Assembly: GCF_002803065.1 (NCBI RefSeq)
Contig: NZ_NNBL01000005.1
Location: 248,001 to 312,000, forward strand
Source of the DNA: Streptomyces sp. CB01635
GTDB lineage: Bacteria; Actinomycetota; Actinomycetes; Streptomycetales; Streptomycetaceae
DNA length: 64,000 bases
Direction of reading: 5' to 3'
The translations under genes and the position numbers were made by a program. Of this stretch, positions 8,171 to 16,459 are shown piece by piece. Position 1 is the stretch's first letter, and each line of letters opens with the position of its first letter. A model generated the notes under the pieces. The model was not told the origin of the DNA, ran no database searches, and saw nothing but the letters and a program-made list of their open reading frames with translations.

Positions 8171-9373
8171 CTAGCCCTTGATCTCGGTCCAGGCCTGGAC
8201 CCACTTGGCGTACGGGACGCACTTGGTGTCCGTGCGGCCGTCGATGCACTGGGCGATGGGCGTGGTCCAGAAGTGGACGTTCTTCCAGTAGGCCTCGTCG
8301 GCCGCGTGGTAGGTGGCGCAATGGTTCTTGTCGGCCGTCAGGTCACAGGCCTTCGCGTTGGCCGGCGCTTCGCCGAAGTACTCGGCGACCTGGGCGTTGG
8401 CCTTGGGCGAGATGATCCAGTCCATCCACTTGTAGGCGCAGTTGGGGTGCTTGGCCTTGGCGGAGAGCATCCACGTGTCGGACCAGCCGGTGGCGCCCTC
8501 CTTGGGCAGGACGCCCTTCACGGGGACCTTCTCCGCCTGGGCGGTGTTGAGGATCACCTGCCAGCTGGTGCCGACGACGGAGTCGCCGCTCTTGAACGCG
8601 GAGACCTCCTTGAGGTAGTCGCTCCAGTACTCGCCGACGTTGGAGTTCTGCGCCTTGAGCAGGGCGACCGCCGCGTCGAACTGCTTCTGGTCCAGGGCGT
8701 ACGGGTCCTTGATTCCGAGGGACGGCTTGGACTTCATCAGGTACAGGGCGGCGTCCGCGAGGTAGATCGGCGAGTCGTACGCGGTGACCTTCCCCTTGTG
8801 GGCCGAGGCCTGGTCGAAGACCGCGGACCAGGAGTCGGGCGCCGGGGAGACCTTCTTGGTGTTGTACATCAGGAGGTTGGCGCCGCGGCCGTGCGGGATG
8901 CCGTAGGCGACACCCTTGACCGAGTTCCACTGCTGGTTCTTCAGTCCGGCGAAGACGTCCTTGTAGTTGGGCACCAGCTTGGTGTTCACGGGGGCCGCGT
9001 CACCCGAGGCGATCAGCCGCAGCGACGCGTCGCCGGACGCGGAGACCGCGTCGTACTGGCCGGTCTTCATCAGGTTGACCATCTCGTCGGACGTGCCCGC
9101 GGTCTTGGTGTTGACCTGGCAGCCGGTCTGCTTCTCGAAGTCGGTGACCCAGTCGACCTTCGGGTCGTTCGAGCCGTCCTCGGCGTAGCCGGCCCACGCG
9201 ATCAGGTTGACCTGGCCCTCCGTCTTGCCGAGGGTTTTCTGCGCGGAGAGCTTCGGCGGGGTGAAGTCGCTGCCGCCGGGCGAGGATCCGGCGGTGTCCG
9301 AGGAACCGCAGGCGGAGGCGAGGAGCAGGGCGCCGAGCGCGGCCACCGCTCGGGATGTTCGGGTCAGTCGCAC
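8171..9373 (-). CDS. ABC transporter substrate-binding lipoprotein, PotD-like
   Basis: The product starts MRLTRTSRAVAALGALLLAS and has a lipoprotein signal with Cys in LASACGSS, so it should be anchored outside the membrane. The mature region is a PotD/PotF-like extracellular binding protein (VNLIAWAGYAEDGSNDPKVDWVTDFEKQ.. type start, and a C-terminal segment with two Cys pairs). GTG 9373 is chosen because GGAG sits six bases upstream; the in-frame GTG at 9385 lacks this. Longer in-frame extensions to 9721 are not supported. Cysteines in CAYKWMDWI, KACDLTADKNHCATY and QCIDGRTDTKC suggest disulfides. Its neighbours are the ATPase and two permeases of the same importer. Confidence 0.9.
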   Translation of the reverse strand: MRLTRTSRAVAALGALLLASACGSSDTAGSSPGGSDFTPPKLSAQKTLGKTEGQVNLIAWAGYAEDGSNDPKVDWVTDFEKQTGCQVNTKTAGTSDEMVNLMKTGQYDAVSASGDASLRLIASGDAAPVNTKLVPNYKDVFAGLKNQQWNSVKGVAYGIPHGRGANLLMYNTKKVSPAPDSWSAVFDQASAHKGKVTAYDSPIYLADAALYLMKSKPSLGIKDPYALDQKQFDAAVALLKAQNSNVGEYWSDYLKEVSAFKSGDSVVGTSWQVILNTAQAEKVPVKGVLPKEGATGWSDTWMLSAKAKHPNCAYKWMDWIISPKANAQVAEYFGEAPANAKACDLTADKNHCATYHAADEAYWKNVHFWTTPIAQCIDGRTDTKCVPYAKWVQAWTEIKG

Positions 9374-9479
9374 GGGGATCTCCACGGTGAGGGGACGGGC
9401 GGGCAGGCGATAACGGTCGTACGGGGGCTGCGGGGACGCGTGCGTGTGCGTGTGCGTCAGGAACGCGACGGGCCGGGGG

Positions 9480-10514
9480 TCAACTCGCCTCGGGCACCTG
9501 GAAGTTGTGCCGCCGGTGCCACTGGAGTCTGACCCGGGAGCCGCGCAGGGCGGCCACGTCCTCGGACGACGTCTCGAGGTTCTGCTGGAGGGCGGTGAGG
9601 CGGCCCCCGGCATCGAGGTCGACGAGGAACCGGGTCGCGTCGCCCAGATAGACGACCTCCGCGACGGTGCCGGTCGCGCTCGCGTGCTCCGGCTCGGCGG
9701 CGGCGGACTCCTTGAGCACATGGATCTTCTCCGGGCGGATGCTGTACGTCCCCCGGTCCCCCACGACCTGCTCCGCCGCGTCTCCGGACAGGAGATTCGA
9801 GGTGCCGACGAAGCCCGCGACGAAGGGGGTGGCGGGACGCTCGTATATCTGGGCCGGGGTGCCGACCTGCTCGACGCGGCCCTGGTTGAAGACCGCGATG
9901 CGGTCGCTCATCGTCAGCGCCTCCTCCTGGTCGTGCGTGACGAAGACGAACGTGATGCCGATCTCGCGCTGGATCGCCTTGAGTTCGACCTGCATCTGCT
10001 CGCGGAGCTTGAGGTCGAGGGCGCCCAGCGGCTCGTCGAGGAGCAGCACCTTCGGGCGGCCGACGAGGGCGCGAGCCAGGGCCACGCGCTGACGCTGGCC
10101 GCCGGACAGCTGGGAGGGCCGGCGCCCGCCGAACCCTTCGAGCTGCACGCTCGCCAGTGCCTCCCTGGCCCGCGCGAGGCGCTCGGCCTTGGGCACCTTG
10201 CGGACCTTGAGGCTGTAGGCGACGTTCTGCTCCAGGGTCATGTGCGGGAACAGGGCGTAGTCCTGGAACACGGTGTGCACGTCACGCTCGAAGGGGGCAC
10301 GGCGGGTGACGTCGGCGCCCGCGAGCTCGATGGTTCCGGCGGTCGGGGCCTCGAAGCCCGCGATCATCCGGAGCACCGTGGTCTTGCCCGAGCCGGACGG
10401 CCCCAGCATCGAGAAGAACTCGCCGTCCGCGATCTCCAGGTCGACCCCGGCCACGGCCTCCGTCCTGCCGAAGGACTTGCGCAGGCTCTGCAGCCGGATG
10501 GCCATTCCCTCCAT
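9480..10514 (-). CDS. ABC transporter ATP-binding protein, PotA-like
   Basis: The 344-residue ATPase shows Walker A GPSGSGKTT, signature LSGGQRQRVALARAL, Walker B LLLDEPLGALD and the H-loop VTHDQEEA. After about residue 240 there is a TOBE-type domain typical of PotA/MalK ATPases. ATG 10514 (MEGMAIRLQSL) or ATG 10505 are better starts than the longest frame at 10568, which would run into the divergent promoter region; AGAAAGG lies about nine bases before 10514. It is the first gene of the importer operon and diverges from the GntR regulator. Confidence 0.92.
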   Translation of the reverse strand: MEGMAIRLQSLRKSFGRTEAVAGVDLEIADGEFFSMLGPSGSGKTTVLRMIAGFEAPTAGTIELAGADVTRRAPFERDVHTVFQDYALFPHMTLEQNVAYSLKVRKVPKAERLARAREALASVQLEGFGGRRPSQLSGGQRQRVALARALVGRPKVLLLDEPLGALDLKLREQMQVELKAIQREIGITFVFVTHDQEEALTMSDRIAVFNQGRVEQVGTPAQIYERPATPFVAGFVGTSNLLSGDAAEQVVGDRGTYSIRPEKIHVLKESAAAEPEHASATGTVAEVVYLGDATRFLVDLDAGGRLTALQQNLETSSEDVAALRGSRVRLQWHRRHNFQVPEAS

Positions 10515-10557
10515 GGGCGGGAACCTTTCTGGTGCTGTCGGGAGTTGGCCGTAAACA

Positions 10558-10569
10558 TATGAAGTCATA
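10558..10569. promoter_or_regulatory. Inverted repeat TATGA-AG-TCATA between potA-like and gntR genes
   Basis: The two 5-bp arms are exact complements with a 2-bp centre, in an AT-richer patch of the 89-bp divergent spacer. Its position is that expected for a regulator of both directions. The divergently encoded FadR-type protein is the natural candidate to bind it. This is inference from position and symmetry; the site is short. Confidence 0.35.
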
Positions 10570-10603
10570 GTTCTAATTTCAAGGCCCCGCTAAGGTAAAG
10601 GCT

Positions 10604-11446
10604 GTGCCAAGTGGCAAGGTGGTGACCGTGAACCGAGACAAAACCGGCGTCCGAAGAGCCGTCTTCACACCCGTCGACACGCTTGCCCGTGTGGACGCCG
10701 TCGTGCGGCGGCTCGGTGACGCCATCGACCTCGGGCTGCTCGCCGACGGTGAGCAGCTGCCCGGCGAGAGCGACCTCGCCGCCCAGCTCGGCGTCTCCAC
10801 CGTGACCCTGCGCGAGGCCCTCATGGCGCTGCGGCAGCGCGGCCTGGTCACCACCCGCAGAGGACGCGGCGGCGGCAGCTTCGTCACCGTCCCCGACGGC
10901 CCCGCCGAGGACCGGCTCCTCGCCCGCCTCGCCGACTGGAGCACCGAGGAACTGCGCGATCTCGCCGACCACTGGGCCGCCGTCTCCGGCGCCGCCGCCC
11001 GCCTCGCGGCCCGGCGCACGGAGCCCGCCGATCTGCGGCAACTGCAGAGGTCTTTGGGAGAGTTGATGGACGCCAAGGAATCGGGGGCCCGCAGCCGCAT
11101 CTACGGTCGCTTCCATGTCGAGCTGGCCGCCGCCGCCCAGTCCGCCCGTCTGACCAGGGAAGAAGTCACTCTGCAGACCGAAGTCGGGGCGCTGCTGCGG
11201 CTGGTGCTGCACGACGACGACCTCCTCGCGGACGCCGCGGACCGTCACCGCGCCGTGATCTCGGCCGTGCATGATGGGGCGGACGACCGTGCCAGGGCCC
11301 TGGCTGAACAGTGCGTGCAGACCTCCATGGCGCGCCTGATCGAACTCCGCCTCGGCCCGGCAGGCGACGCGAGCGGTCCCCGCCCGAAGGAGGCCCCCGA
11401 TGGGCAGCAACCCCCGTCCCGCACACGCCGGATCGGCGCTGCTTGA
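10604..11446 (+). CDS. FadR-family GntR transcriptional regulator
   Basis: The 280-residue protein has an N-terminal winged helix (about residues 25-90, PGESDLAAQLGVSTVTLREALMALRQRGLV) and an all-helical FCD effector domain (about residues 100-240, with the metal/ligand His motif in GRFHVELAAAA and DRHRAVISAV). Such regulators usually sense organic or amino acids. It is divergent from the importer operon, so regulation of transport is likely. The start is uncertain: GTG 10604 is used, with GTG 10622 or 10628 possible. Its end overlaps the next gene by 47 bases. Confidence 0.88.
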   Translation: MPSGKVVTVNRDKTGVRRAVFTPVDTLARVDAVVRRLGDAIDLGLLADGEQLPGESDLAAQLGVSTVTLREALMALRQRGLVTTRRGRGGGSFVTVPDGPAEDRLLARLADWSTEELRDLADHWAAVSGAAARLAARRTEPADLRQLQRSLGELMDAKESGARSRIYGRFHVELAAAAQSARLTREEVTLQTEVGALLRLVLHDDDLLADAADRHRAVISAVHDGADDRARALAEQCVQTSMARLIELRLGPAGDASGPRPKEAPDGQQPPSRTRRIGAA

Positions 11447-12206
11447 CGACCTGTCGGCAGCCGACGCGGCCGCCCGCGTCCGAGACGCGCTCGAAGGGGT
11501 CTTCGACGCCGTCGGCGCCACCGCCGCGGACATCGAGTCGGTACTTTCCTCCGTCGCCGCCGAGGGCCGCCGCCCGGCCACGGACGACCTGACCGCGCTG
11601 CGCCCCGGACTGCACACCCGGCTCGACCGCTACGACCTGGTCTCGGGGATCGGCTTCGTCGCGGCGCCCGGTCTCCTCGACGACGTACCCGCGTGGCTGG
11701 AGTGGTGGCAGCGGACCGCGGACGGATCCGTGCAGCGGCTGCTGCTCGACCTGGATCCGCAGCGCTCCGCATACTCCGACTACACCCACTGGGACTGGTT
11801 CACACTGCCCCGCGACACCGGGCAGCGGGCGGTCGCGGGCCCCTACGTCGACTACCTCTGCTCCGACGAGTACAGCCTCACGCTGTCCGCGCCCGTGACG
11901 GTCGGGGGCCACTTCATGGGCGTGGCCGCCGCCGACGTCTACCTGCGGCGCTTCGAGTCCGTCGTCGTGCCGCTGCTCCAGCGCCTTCCGGGTCCCGCCC
12001 GCCTGGTGAACGCGCGCGGCCGCGTCGCCGCGTCGACGGACCCCCGCCATCTCGTCGGCTCCCTCACCAAGGGCCCCGACCTCGCGGCGGTACTGGCCGG
12101 ACCGGCACAGGGCACGGACCACGACGAGCTGCGCCTGCTGCCGTGCGACGGCGTCCCGCTGATCCTGGCCACGACACCTCCGATGTCTGGGACCAGGCGG
12201 TCATAG
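11400..12206 (+). CDS. Cache-domain (PDC2-like) ligand-sensing protein
   Basis: The 268-residue protein lacks a signal peptide and membrane segments. The central region (SAYSDYTHWDWFTLPRDTGQ, GPYVDYLCSDEYSLTLSAPV, GGHFMGVAAADVYL) is characteristic of Cache/PDC sensor folds found in extracytoplasmic receptors and chemoreceptors. A stand-alone soluble Cache protein is unusual; here it overlaps the FadR regulator by 47 bp and faces a polyamine-type importer. ATG 11400 follows AAGGAGG with seven-base spacing. It could bind the same ligand as the importer and modulate the regulator; this is inference. Confidence 0.72.
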   Translation: MGSNPRPAHAGSALLDDLSAADAAARVRDALEGVFDAVGATAADIESVLSSVAAEGRRPATDDLTALRPGLHTRLDRYDLVSGIGFVAAPGLLDDVPAWLEWWQRTADGSVQRLLLDLDPQRSAYSDYTHWDWFTLPRDTGQRAVAGPYVDYLCSDEYSLTLSAPVTVGGHFMGVAAADVYLRRFESVVVPLLQRLPGPARLVNARGRVAASTDPRHLVGSLTKGPDLAAVLAGPAQGTDHDELRLLPCDGVPLILATTPPMSGTRRS

Positions 12207-12222
12207 ACCTGCTCCGGCCCCC

Positions 12223-12792
12223 TCAGGCGTCACCCGGCGCACGCACCGCCGCCGCCGCGACTGCGCTGTACGCGCGACCGTCCACCACGTACTCGCCCAG
12301 GGGCCGCATACCGAAGCCGTCCACGTGCACGCGCCAGGAGGGCCGGTTCGTGGACTCGATGAACGCGACCACGGCGTCGGCCCGCGCCGCGGCCGCCTCG
12401 ACAGCCATGGTGAACAGGCCACGCGCCACCCCGCGCCCCCGGTAGGCCGCGTCGACGACCACAGGGCCGTAGAGCAGCCAGCGCACCTCGCTCAGCGGCC
12501 GGCCCTCCCAGCGCAGCGTGTCCTGCGCGGCGAGCAGACCCACGACCGGTGGCGGCGGCGCGGGCAGTTCGTCGGGGCCGGAGAGGGCGAGGAGACCCGC
12601 CACCTTCCCGTCGTCGTCGGCGACCAGGAGCGTCCCGGCGGCGGCCATGCCGCGGAGTGCGGCGGCGTCGAAACCCCCTTGCACGAAGCCCTGCTCGTCC
12701 CGCTGCTGTTCCGTCAGGGCGTCGCGGTGATTGGCGGCGAAGAGCGCGGCCATGGCGGGAGCGTCGGCCTCGGTCGCCCAGCGATACATCAT
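12223..12792 (-). CDS. GNAT family N-acetyltransferase
   Basis: The 189-residue product begins MMYRWATEADAPAMAALFA. The acetyl-CoA motif is VVVDAAYRGRGVARGLF (R-x-R-G-x-A pattern), followed by a helix and the terminal FIESTNRPSWRVHVDGFGMR. It is a typical single-domain acetyltransferase with unknown substrate. The longer frame to 13557 lies antisense to nothing but reads through the neighbouring hydrolase in another frame, so it is not the true start. The ribosome site is weak; ATG 12789 is an alternative. Confidence 0.82.
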   Translation of the reverse strand: MMYRWATEADAPAMAALFAANHRDALTEQQRDEQGFVQGGFDAAALRGMAAAGTLLVADDDGKVAGLLALSGPDELPAPPPPVVGLLAAQDTLRWEGRPLSEVRWLLYGPVVVDAAYRGRGVARGLFTMAVEAAAARADAVVAFIESTNRPSWRVHVDGFGMRPLGEYVVDGRAYSAVAAAAVRAPGDA

Positions 12793-12844
12793 GGAACCGA
12801 TCCTGACACGGCGGGCGCGGGCGGCACGGCACACATGGCGGCCG

Positions 12845-13684
12845 CTATCCCAGGAACGACGCCACCGTCTCCGTGAAGCGATCGGGGTCGTCGACCCACG
12901 GGAAGTGGCCCGCGCCGTCCTGGACGACCAGTTGGGCGCGCGGGAACAGCTCCGCGATGGCGGCGGCGACCCGGGGGAGCGGGCCGCCGTCCCGCTCCCC
13001 CGCCAGGACCAGGACCCGCGCGTCCCACCCGGCCAGGGCGGCGCGGGCCGCGGCGGGGTCGAAGGATCCGGGGGACGCGTAGACGTCCGCCGCCTCCTCG
13101 TTGGTCTGCTCGACCTCGCCGGCGGCGTGCGCCTCGGCGGCCGCGTCCCAGCGCCCGTAGAAGAACGGGACGGCCGCGTCGAAGTCCTCGTCGGTCGCGG
13201 TGCCGTCCCAGACGCGTCCGAGCGCGTCGCGTGCGGAGACGAACCAGGGTTCGTCCGCGCGCAGGTCCGCCGCTTCGAGCCGCTGATCCGTGGTGAAGTC
13301 GACACCGAGGGCGCGTGCGCGGGCGGTGACCATGGTGAGGGTGCGGACGCGCCGGGGGTACCTGGCCGCGTAGAGCAGCGCGAGGTCACCGGCCGCCGAG
13401 TGGGCGAGCAGATCGACGCTCTCCAGGCCGAGTTGGACGCGGAGAGCCTCGACGTCACCGACCTGCCGGTCGCAGCGGTACGTGGACGGGTCGGCCGGGA
13501 CGTCGGAGTCGCCGGTGCCGCGCAGGTCCAGCAGGACAAGGCGGCGCCGCTTCGCAAGCCCGCCGAGGTCGCCGAGGTAGGCGGAGGCGCGCATGGGCCC
13601 GCCGGGCAGGCAGATCAACGGCTCACCCTCCCCCACGACGTGGTAGGCGAGCCGGGTGCCGTCGGGTGCGGTGAAGGCGGGCAT
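12845..13684 (-). CDS. Alpha/beta hydrolase, proline-iminopeptidase-like
   Basis: The 279-residue enzyme has the oxyanion loop LPGGPM (residues 26-31), RGTGDSD after strand 4, nucleophile elbow AHSAAG with Ser96, and catalytic His in GAGHFPWVDDP near the C-terminus. This is the layout of the prolyl-iminopeptidase/tricorn-factor branch of alpha/beta hydrolases, but the helical cap is not diagnostic and other esterase or lactonase roles are possible. It lies between a GNAT gene and two further hydrolases on the same strand. Confidence 0.85.
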   Translation of the reverse strand: MPAFTAPDGTRLAYHVVGEGEPLICLPGGPMRASAYLGDLGGLAKRRRLVLLDLRGTGDSDVPADPSTYRCDRQVGDVEALRVQLGLESVDLLAHSAAGDLALLYAARYPRRVRTLTMVTARARALGVDFTTDQRLEAADLRADEPWFVSARDALGRVWDGTATDEDFDAAVPFFYGRWDAAAEAHAAGEVEQTNEEAADVYASPGSFDPAAARAALAGWDARVLVLAGERDGGPLPRVAAAIAELFPRAQLVVQDGAGHFPWVDDPDRFTETVASFLG

Positions 13685-13754
13685 GGCGTCATCCTCGGGT
13701 CCGCGCGCCGATCATGGCAAGCGGATTGGCCCCGGTGGGTGGGGTCGGGAGCCG

Positions 13755-14630
13755 CTAGCGCGGATCCGGGTCGGGTACGCGCGTGAACTTCCGTACAGCC
13801 GAGGCCAGTTCGGTCGGTTGGTCCAGGGGGATGAGGGTGTAGCTGTCCTCGATCTCGACCAGCCGCCCGTGCGGGAGGAGTTCGGCGAGGCGCCGGCCGT
13901 GGTCGACCGGCATCACGCGGTCGTCGCCCGCCCAGACGACGAGCGCGGGCCGGTCGAATGCCGGCAGGCGCTCCGCCGCCCTGAGCAGGATGCGCGTGTC
14001 GGCGAACACCGAGCGCAGCATCCGTACGGCATCTCGGCGGATCTCCGGCTGTGTGATGACCGGCCTCATCCACCGACCGGTCGCAGCGCCGCCCCGTTTC
14101 GTCAGCCACCCGAACGCGACCGGCAGCCGCCGTACCGCGCCGAGCCGCATCTGCTGCATGAACAGCCCGAACATCCGTGGCGGCAGCTTCCCCGCGAGAG
14201 CGAGCGTCCTGCCGGTCAGCCCCGGTGGAAGGTTGTCGAATGCCTCGCACGAGACGAGCACCACGCGCCCCACACGCTCGGCTGCGCCCTCGGAGATGAC
14301 CAGTTGAACGAGCGCCCCGCCGGTGTCGTTGCCGACCAGGGTGACGTCGCGCAGGTCGAGCCTGTCGAGGAACTCGACCACGAGGCGGGCGACGCCGGGC
14401 AGCGACAGATCGGTGTCGTCGCGCATCGCACGGCGGTGTGCGCCGAGGGGCAGCGTCGGCGCCACGCACCGGTGCTCGCCGGACAGTTCCGCGATCGGCC
14501 CGTCCCAGAGCGAGGCGTCCATCATCAGGCCGTGCAGGAAGACGACGGTGGGGCCCTTGGTGTCCGCGTCCGCCTGTCCGCCCGTGTCCTCGTACTCGAT
14601 GGTCCCTGCGGACAGTTCGATCTCCCTCAT
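13755..14630 (-). CDS. Alpha/beta hydrolase with Asp at nucleophile position
   Basis: The 291-residue protein has FLHGLMMDASLWD, and its nucleophile elbow is GNDTGG with Asp102 in place of Ser, as in haloalkane dehalogenases and epoxide hydrolases. The acid region is VVWAGDDRVMP. Where the catalytic His normally stands (GHFPxxDxP), the sequence reads SYTLIPLDQP, with no His. The enzyme may therefore be catalytically altered or use a different residue. Its ATG overlaps the upstream hydrolase stop by four bases, so the two are cotranslated. Confidence 0.85.
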   Translation of the reverse strand: MREIELSAGTIEYEDTGGQADADTKGPTVVFLHGLMMDASLWDGPIAELSGEHRCVAPTLPLGAHRRAMRDDTDLSLPGVARLVVEFLDRLDLRDVTLVGNDTGGALVQLVISEGAAERVGRVVLVSCEAFDNLPPGLTGRTLALAGKLPPRMFGLFMQQMRLGAVRRLPVAFGWLTKRGGAATGRWMRPVITQPEIRRDAVRMLRSVFADTRILLRAAERLPAFDRPALVVWAGDDRVMPVDHGRRLAELLPHGRLVEIEDSYTLIPLDQPTELASAVRKFTRVPDPDPR

Positions 14631-15589
14631 GACCGGCTCCGGACTGAAGGGTCAGCGGTCGCCGCGACACCATCGCCGACGGGTGCCTCATCGACCAAGT
14701 GGCGCTGCAAAAACGTGAGTTCGGCCTCAACCGCCGGCTCGTGCGCGTCCATGAAGGGTGCGTAGTGCCCTCCCGGCAGGTGAACCACCTCGGCCTGCGG
14801 CGCTCGCCGTGCCGCGGCGACGGCCGGCCCCGGCAGGGCCGACCGGTCCTGGTCGCACACGACGACCAGCAGGGGACACCGCGCCTTGGCAGCCTGCCGG
14901 CCAGGCCGGTAGAAGCTGAGGCTCAGCGCCGTGCGGGCGGCGACCTCCTGCTGCCACTGCGGGTAGCGGTTGCCGGGGTTGAGCGCCCGGTCTCCGTCGT
15001 TGCCGTCCGGCGTGGTGAGCACCGCCACGGTCCCGGGCGGACCAGCGAGCGGCATCAGCAAGGGACTGCGTCCGACGAGACCACCGGCGGCATCGAGCAG
15101 GCCCCTCACGGTGAGCCGGAGCATCCCCCACGGCGTCTGATACGTCATCGCCCTGCGCGACGCCTCGGGTCCGTCGGCCAGCGGCGTCTGAGCGATCGCC
15201 GCCGCCAACTGCGGTGCGCGCGCCGCCACTTCGAAGATGTGGCCGCCCGAAGCCGAGAAACCCCAGGCCGCGACCCGAGCGGGGTCGACCTCCGGCAGAG
15301 CGGCTGCGCACGCGATCGCGGCCCGCCAGTCGGCGAGTTGCTCCCTGATGTTCAGGATCTGGCGCGGCGCTCCCCCGCTTTCGCCGAGGCGCCGGTAGTC
15401 GAAGGCCAGGACGCTGAACCCGGCGGCGTGGAAGCGCACCGCGAACGGGTCGGTGCCCGGCTCCTTGGTCACCCCGCCGCCGGCCGCCATGACCACACAC
15501 GCGCCGTTGGTCCCCGGGTAGTGCCACGCGGCACATTCGGTGCCGCCGCTGGGGAAACGGACTTTCTCCCGCTCCATGGACATCCGCAT
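14627..15589 (-). CDS. Alpha/beta hydrolase, dienelactone-hydrolase/peptidase-like
   Basis: The 320-residue product starts MRMSMEREKVRFPSGG at ATG 15589, supported by CGGAGG six bases upstream. Motifs are VMAAGGG (oxyanion side), FDYRRLGESGG, the nucleophile elbow WGFSASGG with Ser112, the acid in VVCDQDRS and His in GGHYAPF. It belongs to the broad BAAT/dienelactone/S9-like hydrolases that act on esters or short peptides; the substrate is unknown. It is coupled to the Asp-nucleophile hydrolase, and a perfect palindrome lies about 60 bp upstream. Confidence 0.83.
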   Translation of the reverse strand: MRMSMEREKVRFPSGGTECAAWHYPGTNGACVVMAAGGGVTKEPGTDPFAVRFHAAGFSVLAFDYRRLGESGGAPRQILNIREQLADWRAAIACAAALPEVDPARVAAWGFSASGGHIFEVAARAPQLAAAIAQTPLADGPEASRRAMTYQTPWGMLRLTVRGLLDAAGGLVGRSPLLMPLAGPPGTVAVLTTPDGNDGDRALNPGNRYPQWQQEVAARTALSLSFYRPGRQAAKARCPLLVVVCDQDRSALPGPAVAAARRAPQAEVVHLPGGHYAPFMDAHEPAVEAELTFLQRHLVDEAPVGDGVAATADPSVRSRS

Positions 15590-15648
15590 GACCGGCCTCC
15601 GAGTGGACCCGCGTGGATCCGAGTGGACGAGAAGCACCCTCAGCAAAA

Positions 15649-15666
15649 GTGAACCACGTGGTTCAC
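15649..15666. promoter_or_regulatory. Perfect 18-bp palindrome, probable TetR operator
   Basis: GTGAACCACGTGGTTCAC is an exact inverted repeat without a spacer. It lies 60 bp upstream of the hydrolase-pair start and 62 bp after the stop of a TetR gene on the same strand. Length and symmetry match TetR-family operators, so the adjacent TetR protein is the likely binder. It would control the two coupled hydrolases. Confidence 0.7.
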
Positions 15667-15727
15667 AACCTGTCCACGGTCTCGCCCACGGGGTCCGGCA
15701 GGATTGGGGGCCGCCCAGGCGCCGCGG

Positions 15728-16372
15728 TCACGCCTCCGCCGTCTCCTCCCGCTCCAGCGCGCGGGCCAGCGCCTCGAACCCGGCTGCGACTCCCTCGGCG
15801 TCACCGCTGGTCCGCGCGTCCACCAGGAAGCCCCGGAGCGTGGCGAGGACCATCTCGGCGACCTCGAGCTTGCGACGGTCGGACCAGTGCCGGGGACAGA
15901 CGGACAGCAGCGTGGGCAGATACTGCTGCGACGCCTCGCGGCCCAGCGCCGCATGGCGGTCCGGGTCGTACATCGCCAGCCCGATGGCCTGGTCGAGCAC
16001 ACGCGCCTCCTCCCCCACGAGGATCGGCCAGACCGCGCGCACCCAGTCCGCCAGCGTCCTGCGGTCGTGGCCCTCGGTGGCGGCGGCCAGCGCCTTCGCG
16101 ATGCGCCGCTCGCGCAGCTGGACGATCGCCTGCGTGAGCAGGTCGTCGGCCCCGTCGAAGTGGTACAGCAACACCTTGTGCGTGGTGCCGGCCGCTCGCG
16201 CCGCGCGCCGGAGCGAGAAGTCCACGAGTCCGTTGACCGCGAGGTCTTCGGTGACAAGGGCGAGGAGTTCCCGCCGCCGGGCTTCGCCGCGCGGCGACCC
16301 GGCCGACCGCCGGTAGCCCGCCCGTCCTGGTGAGCCGTCGTCGGCAGGGGTGTTCACATCGGCGGCTTCCAT
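15728..16372 (-). CDS. TetR family transcriptional regulator
   Basis: The 214-residue regulator has a long basic N-terminal extension and then a TetR HTH (about residues 35-80, LVDFSLRRAARAAGTTHKVLLYHF). The C-terminal ligand domain is divergent. ATG 16372 has GAGGAGG with seven-base spacing, which excludes the longer frame to 16432. It precedes the two cotranslated alpha/beta hydrolases, with an 18-bp palindrome in between, and probably represses them. Confidence 0.88.
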   Translation of the reverse strand: MEAADVNTPADDGSPGRAGYRRSAGSPRGEARRRELLALVTEDLAVNGLVDFSLRRAARAAGTTHKVLLYHFDGADDLLTQAIVQLRERRIAKALAAATEGHDRRTLADWVRAVWPILVGEEARVLDQAIGLAMYDPDRHAALGREASQQYLPTLLSVCPRHWSDRRKLEVAEMVLATLRGFLVDARTSGDAEGVAAGFEALARALEREETAEA

Positions 16373-16459
16373 GGCCGGTCCTCCTCGCGCAGCGAACGCT
16401 CGGGCCGACCCTAGCCTCCGGGGACGGACCATGATCCGTACGTCCCACCGGGGTCCCGG

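Noticed and set aside
9437..9458. Short TGCGTG repeat before the importer binding-protein gene
   Set aside because: Three short units in a high-GC gap; no sign of regulatory or mobile role.
12223..13557. Long minus-strand frame joining GNAT and hydrolase region
   Set aside because: It only covers the hydrolase in the wrong frame; GNAT begins at 12792 with its conserved N-terminus.
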